Shown: positions 1 to 6,458 of the stretch, one piece after another
Numbering within the stretch: position 1 is the first letter of the stretch
How the letters are laid out: each line of letters opens with the position of its first letter
Assembly: GCA_016926575.1 (NCBI GenBank)
Contig: JAFGOJ010000236.1
Coordinates: forward strand, 1-14,693
Source of the DNA: Anaerolineae bacterium
GTDB lineage: Bacteria > Chloroflexota > Anaerolineae > B4-G1 > DUEL01
Direction of reading: 5' to 3'
DNA length: 14,693 nucleotides
Notes under the pieces: model-generated
Databases searched by the model: none
What the model was told of the DNA's origin: nothing
Seen by the model: the letters and a program-made list of their open reading frames with translations, nothing else
Translations under genes and position numbers: made by a program

Positions 1-1479
1 CTGCTGCGCCAGGGAGGGATGGGATCCGTCTACCGGGCGTGGGACCTCACGCTCAACATTCCGGTGGCGTTGAAAGAGATGCTTCCGGAACCCGGCCTCC
101 AACCGCAAAAACTGACCGCTATGCGAGACCAGTTCCAGCGTGAGGCCCAGGTCCTGGCCGGGCTGCATCATCCCAATTTGCCGCGGGTGACCGACTTCTT
201 TCAGTGGGAAGGGAACGCCTACCTGGTTATGGACTTCGTGGAGGGGGAGAGCCTGGACGAGATGATTGCGCGGCAGGGGCCGCTGCCCGATAGCTCGGTC
301 GTCGAATGGGCAATGCAGTTGTTGGATGCCCTGACGGCCTGTCACGAGCGGCGCATCGTCCACCGGGACGTCAAACCGCACAATATCATCATCCGGACCG
401 ACGGGCGCGCGGTGCTGGTCGACTTCGGTCTGGTCAAGATGTGGGACCCGCGCAACCCGCAGACCCAACACATCGTGCGCGGGATGGGGACGCAGGACTA
501 CGCTTCGCCGGAACATTTCAGCTTGGGCGGGCAGCACACCGAACCACGCAGCGATCTGTACAGCCTGGGTGCGACGCTCTACCACGCGCTGACCGGTCAC
601 GCCCCGTCGTCGGCTTTCGATCGGTGGGCGAACGCCGCGTGCTTTGTGCCGCCTAGTGCGCTGGGCGCGCGGGTGCGCCCGCCGGTCGAGGCCGCGATTG
701 TGCGGGCCATGGCGATGGACCCGGCGCAGCGGTTTGCGAGCAGTTGGGAGATGCGCGCAGCGCTGCTGGCAGCCACCGGACAGGTTGCCCCGCAGCCGCC
801 TCCCCGGGTTGCCGCGCCGGTTCAAGCAGCGCGCGCGAAGCGCGAGGCGGCGCGGCCGGCCCCCAAGGTGCGCTCCGCGCGCTGGGGGCTGGAAATGGCG
901 GTCGGCGCGCTGCTGGCTGCGGCAGGGATGTTGGTGATCCAGGTGGTGCTCTTCGCCCGCGCTATGTCGTTGGATTTGTACGTCGGGCGCACCATCGGCG
1001 CGTTGGTGGTAGGGGCGGTGGGATGGTTCGTCGGAGACCTGATCTTCGAGGCCCTGGCCCGCCCACAGCTCGCAGCGGCTCCGGCGGAAGGCGGCAGCCG
1101 ACCCACCCAGCGCCTGGTTGCGTTCACCCGCCGGGTGGCGCGCGGCCTCACCACGTGGCAGCAGATTCTGCTGCTGATGGGCTTGCTGGTGGTCGCTGCG
1201 GCTCTGGTGTGGGTGCTTGGGCCGCCGCTGGCGCGCATCTGGCTGGTGTCGCGCTATGTGTCGTTCTACGCCTTGATCGGGCCGCTGGCCTACGCCGCCT
1301 CGGGCCGTAAGCCGTGGCGCACTGCGGTGGCGCACACGCTGGTCACAACCGTCGGCGGGGCGCTGTTGGGCGTGCGGCTGGGGTTGGGGCAAAACGTCCT
1401 GGCGCTATTTCTGGCCGCGGCGCTGGGCGGGTTGGTGATGGAAGGCATCGCTTTCGTTGCCGAGCGGTGGTTAAAGTAG
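1..1479 (+). CDS. Hanks-type Ser/Thr protein kinase with polytopic membrane tail (5' partial)
   Basis: The frame is open from base 1, so the true start lies outside the window; the in-frame ATG at 19 falls inside the glycine-rich loop and cannot be the start. Seen: loop RQGGMGSVY, the VALK lysine at nt 73-75, catalytic HRDVKPHN from nt 361, DFG at nt 421-429, and an activation-segment YASPEH where APE is expected. A Pro/Ala/Arg linker at about nt 780-880 precedes roughly six hydrophobic segments (about nt 890-960, 976-1050, 1156-1215, 1246-1300, 1330-1375, 1393-1455). This predicts a cytoplasmic kinase anchored by a polytopic domain that I do not recognise. The first glycine of GxGxxG is Arg; the other loop glycines and all catalytic residues are present, so activity is likely. 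It is first in a run of four same-strand genes. The role as a protein kinase is secure at family level; the substrate and signal are unknown. Confidence 0.93.
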   Translation: MLRQGGMGSVYRAWDLTLNIPVALKEMLPEPGLQPQKLTAMRDQFQREAQVLAGLHHPNLPRVTDFFQWEGNAYLVMDFVEGESLDEMIARQGPLPDSSVVEWAMQLLDALTACHERRIVHRDVKPHNIIIRTDGRAVLVDFGLVKMWDPRNPQTQHIVRGMGTQDYASPEHFSLGGQHTEPRSDLYSLGATLYHALTGHAPSSAFDRWANAACFVPPSALGARVRPPVEAAIVRAMAMDPAQRFASSWEMRAALLAATGQVAPQPPPRVAAPVQAARAKREAARPAPKVRSARWGLEMAVGALLAAAGMLVIQVVLFARAMSLDLYVGRTIGALVVGAVGWFVGDLIFEALARPQLAAAPAEGGSRPTQRLVAFTRRVARGLTTWQQILLLMGLLVVAAALVWVLGPPLARIWLVSRYVSFYALIGPLAYAASGRKPWRTAVAHTLVTTVGGALLGVRLGLGQNVLALFLAAALGGLVMEGIAFVAERWLK

Positions 1480-1499
1480 CTGCAAGAGGAAGGGAATAT

Positions 1500-2930
1500 A
1501 TGCTCGAAATGGGATTCTGTCTGCAAGATCGCTATCGTATCGTGCGCGCAGTGGGCGGCGGCGGGATGGGGCAGGTCTACCTGGCCCACGACCTCCGTCT
1601 GGCCGATAAACCGTGCGCCGTCAAGGAACTCCTGCCCGACCCGGCGGCCGACAGTCACGATCAAGCTGTGGCGGCCGAACAGTTCCGCCGCGAGGCAGCC
1701 ACGCTGGCTCACCTGAGCCATCCTAATTTGCCCAACGTTTACGACTACTTTGAGGAACGGAGCCGCTTCTACCTGGTGATGGACTATATCGAAGGGGACA
1801 CGCTGGCGGCGCGGCTGACACAGGCGCCGGACGGGCTGCCCCAAGAGGCCGTGGTAGAGTGGGCGGCCCAACTGTGCGATGTGTTGGCGTACTTGCACGC
1901 CCAGAACCCGCCGGTCATCTTCCGCGACATGAAGCCGTCCAACGTGATGGTCACAGCCGATGGGCACGTCAAGCTGATCGATTTCGGCGTGGTGCGGCTG
2001 TTCGACCCCGCCAAAGGCACCGACACGCTGAAGATGGGCACGGTCGGCTACGCCCCGCCCGAGCAGTACGCCGGCCAGGGGCAGACGACACCCCGCTCGG
2101 ACTTGTACAGCCTGGGGGTCACACTGCACGAGTTGCTCACGGGGGTGGACCCCACCGCCCACCCCTTCGTCTTTACGCCGCCACGGCAGGTGAACTCCGC
2201 CATTTCCGCGACCCTCTCCAACGCTGTGATGCGCGCTGTGAGCCTCGATCCGGGGGCGCGCTTCCCCTCGGCGCAGGCGATGAAGGAGACGCTGCAGAAG
2301 GCCACCCAACCCCGCCGGCTGCGCCTGCCGACGGTTCAGCGCCAGGCCGGCACGGGGACGGCGGTTCTGCCGGAGACGGCTGCCGTTCCGGCACAGCGCA
2401 GCCTTCCGCTCAGAATCGCTACGACGGTTGGGCGGTGGACGATGCGCATCGTGATTCCCATCCTCGTGGCTCTCGTCGTCACCGCGGTGATCGTGTCTGT
2501 CGCTGCGGCGTTCGTGGTCGCTTCGATTGCGCAGGGAGCGATCGCGTCGGCGGATTGGGGCATGGACACGTTGCGCCCCGGCGAGTATATTATGACCGAG
2601 CGCGCGGTGACGCGGGGGGCTGAGACCGCCGTGGGGATGTACGCGATGGACGCCATCAGCGACGTGCGGGTCGATTTCCGCGTGCCGCACGACGTCCTCG
2701 TCTTTTTTACCCTCGGTTCCAGCGACTTTTCGCTGGAGGCGGAAGTGACCACCCAGGGTGGCATTCCGACGATCATGCTTCAGAAGCTGAACGAGTTCCC
2801 GCTCTACGTGGTAGGCGGCATCATCTCCGGGGGGATCAACCGCGGCTTCGAGCGGGTTTGGGAGGACGAATCTCTGCGCATCGATTCGTTGTATATGACG
2901 GCGACCGAAATCGTGATGGAGTTGGAGTGA
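1500..2930 (+). CDS. Ser/Thr protein kinase, single transmembrane span with extracytoplasmic C-terminal domain
   Basis: 476 aa. The start at 1500 is chosen because a purine-rich AGGAAGGG site (about 1487-1494) sits just upstream; the frame is open further 5' but overlaps the previous gene. Kinase domain about residues 12-265: loop VGGGGMGQVY, Lys42 in AVKE, catalytic FRDMKPSN (Asp143, Asn148), DFG at Asp161, APPEQ near 185-189. The HRD histidine is Phe, a substitution that retains the catalytic Asp. A Pro/Arg linker leads to one strongly hydrophobic span at about 315-343, then about 130 residues predicted outside the membrane, of a fold I do not recognise. This is the classic receptor-kinase layout (inside kinase, outside sensor). 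It follows the first kinase after 20 bp, so co-transcription is likely. Its kinase half resembles the upstream one (xVKExLPxP after the loop in both), suggesting an old duplication. Confidence 0.93.
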   Translation: MLEMGFCLQDRYRIVRAVGGGGMGQVYLAHDLRLADKPCAVKELLPDPAADSHDQAVAAEQFRREAATLAHLSHPNLPNVYDYFEERSRFYLVMDYIEGDTLAARLTQAPDGLPQEAVVEWAAQLCDVLAYLHAQNPPVIFRDMKPSNVMVTADGHVKLIDFGVVRLFDPAKGTDTLKMGTVGYAPPEQYAGQGQTTPRSDLYSLGVTLHELLTGVDPTAHPFVFTPPRQVNSAISATLSNAVMRAVSLDPGARFPSAQAMKETLQKATQPRRLRLPTVQRQAGTGTAVLPETAAVPAQRSLPLRIATTVGRWTMRIVIPILVALVVTAVIVSVAAAFVVASIAQGAIASADWGMDTLRPGEYIMTERAVTRGAETAVGMYAMDAISDVRVDFRVPHDVLVFFTLGSSDFSLEAEVTTQGGIPTIMLQKLNEFPLYVVGGIISGGINRGFERVWEDESLRIDSLYMTATEIVMELE

Positions 2931-2990
2931 TATCGACCATTCCGGAAGCTGCCGGCTTTCGAAATGGCCCACGTCGAACGGGGTGAACAG

Positions 2991-4229
2991 ATGAGTATGT
3001 GGCAGGGACACACCATTGGGGGGTATCAGATTGTCGATGAGATCGGCCGGGGCGGCGTGGCGGTCGTCTGCCGGGCGCAGCAGCCGCAGTTGGGCCGCTG
3101 GGTGGCGATCAAGATCCTTCAGGCCGCCGGCACCGGGGACGAGGAGTTCTTGGCCCGCTTCCGGCGCGAGGCGCGAGCCATCGCTGCGCTGCGCCATCCG
3201 AATATTCTCACCGTCTACGACTACGGTGAGGAAGAGGGACTGGCGTACATCGTGATGGAGTACGTCGCCGGGGGGACGCTCAAGGCGGAGTTGACGGGCG
3301 AACCGATGCCGTGGCCCGACGCGGCGACGTTGATCATTCCCATCGGCCGGGCGCTGGCTTACGCCCACTCCCAGGGCATCATCCACCGCGACGTCAAACC
3401 GGCGAACGTGCTCATGGCCCGCCCCGACTGGCCGCTCCTGGCCGACTTCGGGCTGGTCAAGGTGCTGGGCCACCAACGCGGAATCACGCGACCCGGCACC
3501 AGCGTCGGCACGCCGGCGTACTTCTCGCCCGAGCAGGCCGCCGGGGCAGAGGTCGACCATCGCACCGACGTCTACAGCCTGGCGTTGATCCTCTACGAGC
3601 TGCTGACCGGCCGCGCGCCCTTCGACGCCACCTCGCCCATCGAGATGATGCTGTGCCGCCTCCAACAGCCGCCCATCCCCCCGCGCGACGCCAACCCGCG
3701 CATCACGCCGCGTCTGGAGGCGATCATCCTGCGCGCGCTGGCGCGCACCCCGGAGGCACGCTACGGGACGATGGAGGGATTCGTCAACGATCTGGAGAGC
3801 CTGCCCGGCGCTACCGGCCGGGGGCCCGCAGGGCCACTTGAAGGGGCGGCTGCTCCCAGCGTCACCGCGCGCCTCGACGCGTCGATTGTTAGCATCGGCC
3901 CGCGCCTGGTCGTGATGGGCACCGGCGCGACGCTGCTGCTCCCGTCGCAGGATCAGGTGCTGGTGGGCCGCTCCGACCCATTGGTCGCCCCCGCGCCGGA
4001 CGTGGACCTGGGGCCATACGGCGGCGGGCAGGCGGGCGTCTCGCGCCGCCACGCGCGCTTCTTGCGCGGCCCGAAGAACTGGATGCTGGAGGACTTGCAG
4101 AGCACCAATGGCACGTTCATCAACGAGGTCTGCTTGCAGCCCGGGCGGCCTGCTCCGGTGCGCCACGGCGACCGGGTGCGCTTCGGGCAGCTGGCGCTGA
4201 TGTTCTACGAGGTGGACGTAGACGTATAG
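2991..4229 (+). CDS. Soluble Ser/Thr protein kinase fused to C-terminal FHA domain
   Basis: 412 aa. I choose ATG 2991 because GGGGTGA at 2980-2986 precedes it; ATG 2997 is an equal alternative, and the in-frame ATG at 2964 lacks a ribosome site. Kinase domain residues 12-270: loop GRGGVAVV, Lys41, HRDVKPAN (Asp134, Asn139), DFG Asp152, and a FSPEQ motif at 178-182 in place of APE. The third loop glycine is Ala. A Gly/Pro/Ala-rich linker (about 272-298) leads to an FHA domain at about 303-408 with the hallmark residues GR 326-327, SRRH 351-354 and NG 373-374. FHA domains bind phosphothreonine, so this enzyme may dock on its own phosphorylated form or on products of the two kinases upstream. 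No membrane segment is visible, so it should be cytoplasmic. It starts 60 bp after the second kinase and probably belongs to the same operon. Confidence 0.94.
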   Translation: MSMWQGHTIGGYQIVDEIGRGGVAVVCRAQQPQLGRWVAIKILQAAGTGDEEFLARFRREARAIAALRHPNILTVYDYGEEEGLAYIVMEYVAGGTLKAELTGEPMPWPDAATLIIPIGRALAYAHSQGIIHRDVKPANVLMARPDWPLLADFGLVKVLGHQRGITRPGTSVGTPAYFSPEQAAGAEVDHRTDVYSLALILYELLTGRAPFDATSPIEMMLCRLQQPPIPPRDANPRITPRLEAIILRALARTPEARYGTMEGFVNDLESLPGATGRGPAGPLEGAAAPSVTARLDASIVSIGPRLVVMGTGATLLLPSQDQVLVGRSDPLVAPAPDVDLGPYGGGQAGVSRRHARFLRGPKNWMLEDLQSTNGTFINEVCLQPGRPAPVRHGDRVRFGQLALMFYEVDVDV

Positions 4230-4257
4230 GCAGTCCGCGCGACGCCGAGAGAGACCT

Positions 4258-5151
4258 ATGGAATGTCCAAAGTGTGGATTCGAGAACCGCGCTGACGCGC
4301 GCTTTTGCAAGCAGTGCGGGCAGGCGTTGGAAGTGCTGCCCACCTTGCCCCCGGCCGGCGTCGTTTGCCCGGCCTGCGGCGCGACCGCCAAGCCTCAGGC
4401 GCGCTTCTGTCCGCGCTGCGGCAAGGCACTGGTGACGCTCCCGACGCCCACGCCCGAAGAGGTGCCCGTGCTGACCACACAGCCCTCGATGCCGGTGCCC
4501 CCCGCGTCTCAGACGATGCCGTCGATGCCCAAACCGGCGCGGGCCGCCGCGCCACCCGCCTCTCCGCCCCTGCCACCCCCTCCCCCAAAACGCCGCTTCC
4601 CGCGCTGGATCGGGTGGGTGGGGGGATTCGCGCTCTTCTTGTGCCTCGTCGCGGCGATCGTCGCAGCGGCGATCTTTCTTCTCCCGCTCGTGAGGGGGGA
4701 GGAGACGGCAACCCCCACGCCGTCGGCAGTGGACGTGACCGGCGTACCGACGGTAACCGTCACCCCTGCGCCCCCCACGCAGACGTCCACGCCGCAGCTC
4801 GTTCAGGTGTTCGCCGCAGAGTTGACCATTGCCGCCGTTCCGCCCGAAGTGGCCGTCGGCGAACGGGTCACCCTCACGGTCACGCTCACCAACACCGGTG
4901 AAGCGATGCTTGGGCTGCCGCGCTACCTGCTCGTGGGCGAATGGGAACCGGTGCTGGCGCTGGCGACGGATGCCGGGGTCGGGCACGACCGGGCTATCTT
5001 CCCCGGCGAGTCCGACACGGTCGTATACGTCTTGGAAGCAATGCAACCCGGCCAGGTGGTGGTGTGGGCCACCGCGACGATGGAGGCACACGAGCCGCCG
5101 CGCTGGGAGTCGAGCACTTCGGAAGCAATCACCATCGTCGTTGTCGAATAG
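4258..5151 (+). CDS. Double zinc-ribbon membrane protein with extracytoplasmic beta-sandwich domain
   Basis: 297 aa. ATG 4258 follows a weak GAGAGA site (4247-4252) and puts the first zinc ligand at residue 3. Residues 1-60 hold two CxxC...CxxC zinc ribbons: Cys3/6/17/20 and Cys37/40/51/54. Residues 61-112 are Pro/Thr/Ala rich and end in a Pro run, then a basic patch KRR. A single span (about 117-145) follows, then a Thr/Pro stretch and a domain at about 180-297 whose pattern (VAVGERVTLTVTLTNTGEA) is typical of CARDB/Ig-like beta sandwiches. The arrangement suggests zinc ribbons inside and a sandwich domain outside. No catalytic motif is seen. It follows the FHA kinase by 28 bp; the Thr-rich segment next to the ribbons would be a reasonable phosphorylation target of the neighbouring kinases, but that is inference. 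The product is recognised only at domain level. Confidence 0.88.
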   Translation: MECPKCGFENRADARFCKQCGQALEVLPTLPPAGVVCPACGATAKPQARFCPRCGKALVTLPTPTPEEVPVLTTQPSMPVPPASQTMPSMPKPARAAAPPASPPLPPPPPKRRFPRWIGWVGGFALFLCLVAAIVAAAIFLLPLVRGEETATPTPSAVDVTGVPTVTVTPAPPTQTSTPQLVQVFAAELTIAAVPPEVAVGERVTLTVTLTNTGEAMLGLPRYLLVGEWEPVLALATDAGVGHDRAIFPGESDTVVYVLEAMQPGQVVVWATATMEAHEPPRWESSTSEAITIVVVE

Positions 5152-5178
5152 GCGCGCAAGGCCTCACCGCATGACGCG

Positions 5179-5256
5179 GTAACCGGTCAGCCGCCCTTCT
5201 CGGAAGCTTCCGCAGCTTTCGGAAAGGGCGAAACAGCAAACAGGCTGAGCGGTTAC
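5179..5256. repeat. 78-bp quasi-palindrome with GTAAC...GTTAC ends, diverged relative of the MITE
   Basis: The ends form a 14-bp inverted repeat, GTAACCGGTCAGCC at 5179-5192 and GGCTGAGCGGTTAC at 5243-5256, with one mismatch. The interior can also pair: GCCCTTCTCGGAAGC pairs with GCTTTCGGAAAGGGC apart from one mismatch and two G-U pairs. The inner CGGAAGCTTCCG (5201-5212) is a perfect palindrome. The right end matches 12 of 13 bases of the right end of the element at 8851-9001. Flanking octamers (5171-5178 and 5257-5264) agree at only 5 of 8 positions, so a target duplication is doubtful. It also lies just after the kinase cluster and could act as a terminator-like hairpin, but no T tract follows. 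Confidence 0.55.
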
Positions 5257-5284
5257 ATTGCCCGTATCTTTCATCCCCCCTGGG

Positions 5285-5293
5285 TGTTATGAT
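5285..5293 (+). promoter_or_regulatory. Extended -10 promoter, probable degV promoter
   Basis: TGTTATGAT fits the extended -10 pattern TGnTATAAT with one mismatch in the hexamer. No convincing -35 is seen at 16-18 bp spacing, as is common for extended -10 promoters. Initiation would fall near 5300, giving a leader of about 210 nt that contains the whole MITE copy. Confidence 0.45.
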
Positions 5294-5325
5294 GTAAGGT
5301 AAGCTTTTGCCCGCGCGCTTGTTGC

Positions 5326-5333
5326 GAAATCGG
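5326..5333 (+). repeat. Left copy of 8-bp target-site duplication, MITE copy 1
   Basis: GAAATCGG directly precedes the GTAAC terminus and recurs exactly at 5476-5483 directly after the other terminus. The match extends 5 bp further left (GTTGC), which in the right copy belongs to the element end. Confidence 0.7.
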
Positions 5334-5475
5334 GTAACTGCTCAGGCTGTGCGCCTGGCAGTTACCCGCCTGGCGCGTCGAAGGGAGAACAGAGGGTTTT
5401 GCGGGCGGCGCAGCCGCCCGCAAAACCCCCACTCCCCCTTTTCGCGGCGGGAAAGGCAACTGCGTGAGCAGTTGC
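5334..5475. mobile_element. MITE-like foldback element, copy 1 (142 bp)
   Basis: This is a noncoding element with terminal inverted repeats (GTAACTGCTCAG at the left, GTGAGCAGTTGC at the right) and an exact 8-bp flanking duplication. It contains three hairpins. The left one (5334-5365) pairs GTAACTGC with GCAGTTAC and CAGGC with GCCTG around a single bulged T. The central one (5394-5428) is a perfect 16-bp stem with a 3-nt loop. The right one (5456-5475) is a perfect 8-bp stem closed by GTGA, a GNRA-type tetraloop if transcribed. The second copy at 8851-9001 shares most of the sequence. From memory of the family, IS66 elements typically start 5'-GTAA and make 8-bp duplications, so an IS66-type transposase may mobilise it in trans; none is encoded here. 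It lies in the degV leader. Confidence 0.75.
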
Positions 5476-5483
5476 GAAATCGG
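5476..5483 (+). repeat. Right copy of 8-bp target-site duplication, MITE copy 1
   Basis: GAAATCGG, identical to 5326-5333, immediately follows the right terminus of the element. Confidence 0.7.
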
Positions 5484-5509
5484 AATTATTTCGAAATAGG
5501 AGGTAGTTT

Positions 5510-6364
5510 ATGTGTGCACAGAAAATCGCAGTTGTTACCGATAGCACCACGTATATTCCACAAGACGTGGTACAGCGCTTCGATCTGTCGGTGATTCCCT
5601 TGAACGTGATCTGGGGAGACGAAGGGTTCAAAGATGGGGTGGAGATCGACCCCACGACGTTCTACCAACGTCTTCAGTCATCCAAAACGATGCCTACCAC
5701 GTCGCAGCCTTCGGCCGGCGAGTTCGTGGACTTCTTCCGCCAGGTCGCGGAAGCGAAAAACGTGGACACCGTTGTGGGTATCTTCATCTCCTCAGATCTG
5801 AGCGGCACGATTGCTTCTGCCGTGGCAGCCAAGAGCCTGCTGCCCGACCTGCGCATCGAAGTGGTGGACTCCCGCTCGACGTCGATGGGGGAGGGATTCC
5901 AGGCGCTGGCCGCCGCCGGGGCCGCGCAGGCAGGCGCTTCGTTGAACGAGGTGTTGGAAGCCGCCCAGCAGGTTCGCTATCGCCAGCGCATCCTCTTCCT
6001 GGTCGACACGCTGGAATTCCTGCATCGGGGCGGGCGTATCGGCGGGGCGAAGCGCCTGCTCGGCACGGCCTTCAAGATCAAACCGATCCTGGAACTGGAC
6101 GGCACCATCGATGCCGTCGAACAAGTGCGGACGCGCAAGAAGGCCAAAGCCCGTCTGATGGAGATGATCCAAGAGCGGCGCGGGACGGCGCAGATCGCCC
6201 AGGCGGCGGTGGTCCACGCCGCTGCGCTCGAAGAGGCCCACGAGATGAAACAAGAGCTGATCGAGATGCTGAATATCGAAGACGCCTACATCGCCGAGGT
6301 CAGCCCGGTGATCGGCTCCCACGTCGGTCCGGGGACGGTCGGCGTGGCGTTCTACACGCACTAG
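5510..6364 (+). CDS. degV: DegV family fatty-acid-binding protein
   Basis: 284 aa, the usual length of the family. The start at 5510 has a strong AGGAGGT site at 5498-5504. Family signatures seen: the N-terminal strand and loop IAVVTDSTTYIP (residues 6-17), the TSQPSAGEF motif (64-72), the SSDLSGT segment (94-100), VVDSRSTSMGEGF (118-130) and a LEFLHRGGRIG motif in the second half. DegV/FakB proteins bind one fatty acid between two alpha/beta lobes. In Firmicutes FakB presents it to the kinase FakA for phosphorylation and entry into phospholipid synthesis. No fakA is in this window, so a full fatty-acid kinase role cannot be shown. The gene appears monocistronic: an extended -10 promoter lies about 215 bp upstream, a MITE sits in the leader, and a hairpin terminator follows. 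Confidence 0.93.
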   Translation: MCAQKIAVVTDSTTYIPQDVVQRFDLSVIPLNVIWGDEGFKDGVEIDPTTFYQRLQSSKTMPTTSQPSAGEFVDFFRQVAEAKNVDTVVGIFISSDLSGTIASAVAAKSLLPDLRIEVVDSRSTSMGEGFQALAAAGAAQAGASLNEVLEAAQQVRYRQRILFLVDTLEFLHRGGRIGGAKRLLGTAFKIKPILELDGTIDAVEQVRTRKKAKARLMEMIQERRGTAQIAQAAVVHAAALEEAHEMKQELIEMLNIEDAYIAEVSPVIGSHVGPGTVGVAFYTH

Positions 6365-6392
6365 CGCGCGTTTCCCGCGCTTCCGCCTCGAA

Positions 6393-6430
6393 GGGGCACG
6401 GCATCCGTGCCCCTGCTCTCTTCCCTTTTT
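6393..6430 (+). terminator. Rho-independent-like terminator after degV
   Basis: A perfect 9-bp stem, GGGGCACGG (6393-6401) with CCGTGCCCC (6405-6413) around a CAT loop, is followed by a pyrimidine-rich run ending in TTTTT at 6426-6430. The T run is displaced about 12 nt from the stem, so efficiency is uncertain. The position between degV and the ruvB promoter supports the call. Confidence 0.6.
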
Positions 6431-6443
6431 GCCCCAAACCCGG

Positions 6444-6449
6444 TATAAT
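6444..6449 (+). promoter_or_regulatory. Consensus -10 box of ruvB-queA, very close to the start codon
   Basis: A perfect TATAAT ends 9 bp before the ruvB ATG at 6459. The -35 region at 17-bp spacing (TTCCCT, 6421-6426) is weak. Initiation 6-8 nt downstream would fall at about 6455-6457, leaving a leader of 2-4 nt, i.e. a leaderless or near-leaderless mRNA. Confidence 0.6.
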
Positions 6450-6458
6450 CCTCACACT

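Larger units (their letters stand above)
5152..5509. other. 358-bp noncoding region between the kinase cluster and degV
   Basis: No credible gene is seen here; short open frames lack ribosome sites and cross the inverted repeats. In order it holds a 78-bp quasi-palindrome (5179-5256), an extended -10 promoter (5285-5293), a 142-bp foldback element with 8-bp flanking duplication (5326-5483), and the degV ribosome site (5498-5504). Confidence 0.8.

Noticed and set aside
2943..2968. Repeat shared between 2943-2968 and 5201-5228 (GGAAGCT...GCTTTCG...AAA)
   Set aside because: The likeness is partial and short, needs gaps, and each can be explained as an independent small hairpin; too weak to call a family.
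1290..4391. A 1033-codon open frame on the minus strand across the kinase genes
   Set aside because: It lies antisense to three well-supported kinases, has no recognisable domain and a low-complexity His/Arg/Gln-rich composition typical of the complement of GC-rich genes, and runs across gene boundaries.
4120..5091. Minus-strand open frame over the zinc-ribbon gene
   Set aside because: Antisense to a gene with eight ordered zinc-ligand cysteines; its own protein is Arg/Gly/His-rich with no family likeness.
5258..5263. TTGCCC as -35 for degV
   Set aside because: It would be 24 bp from the TATGAT box, outside the workable 15-19 bp range.
5307..5594. Small open frames through the MITE and degV leader
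   Set aside because: They cross the inverted repeats, lack ribosome sites and overlap degV in another frame.
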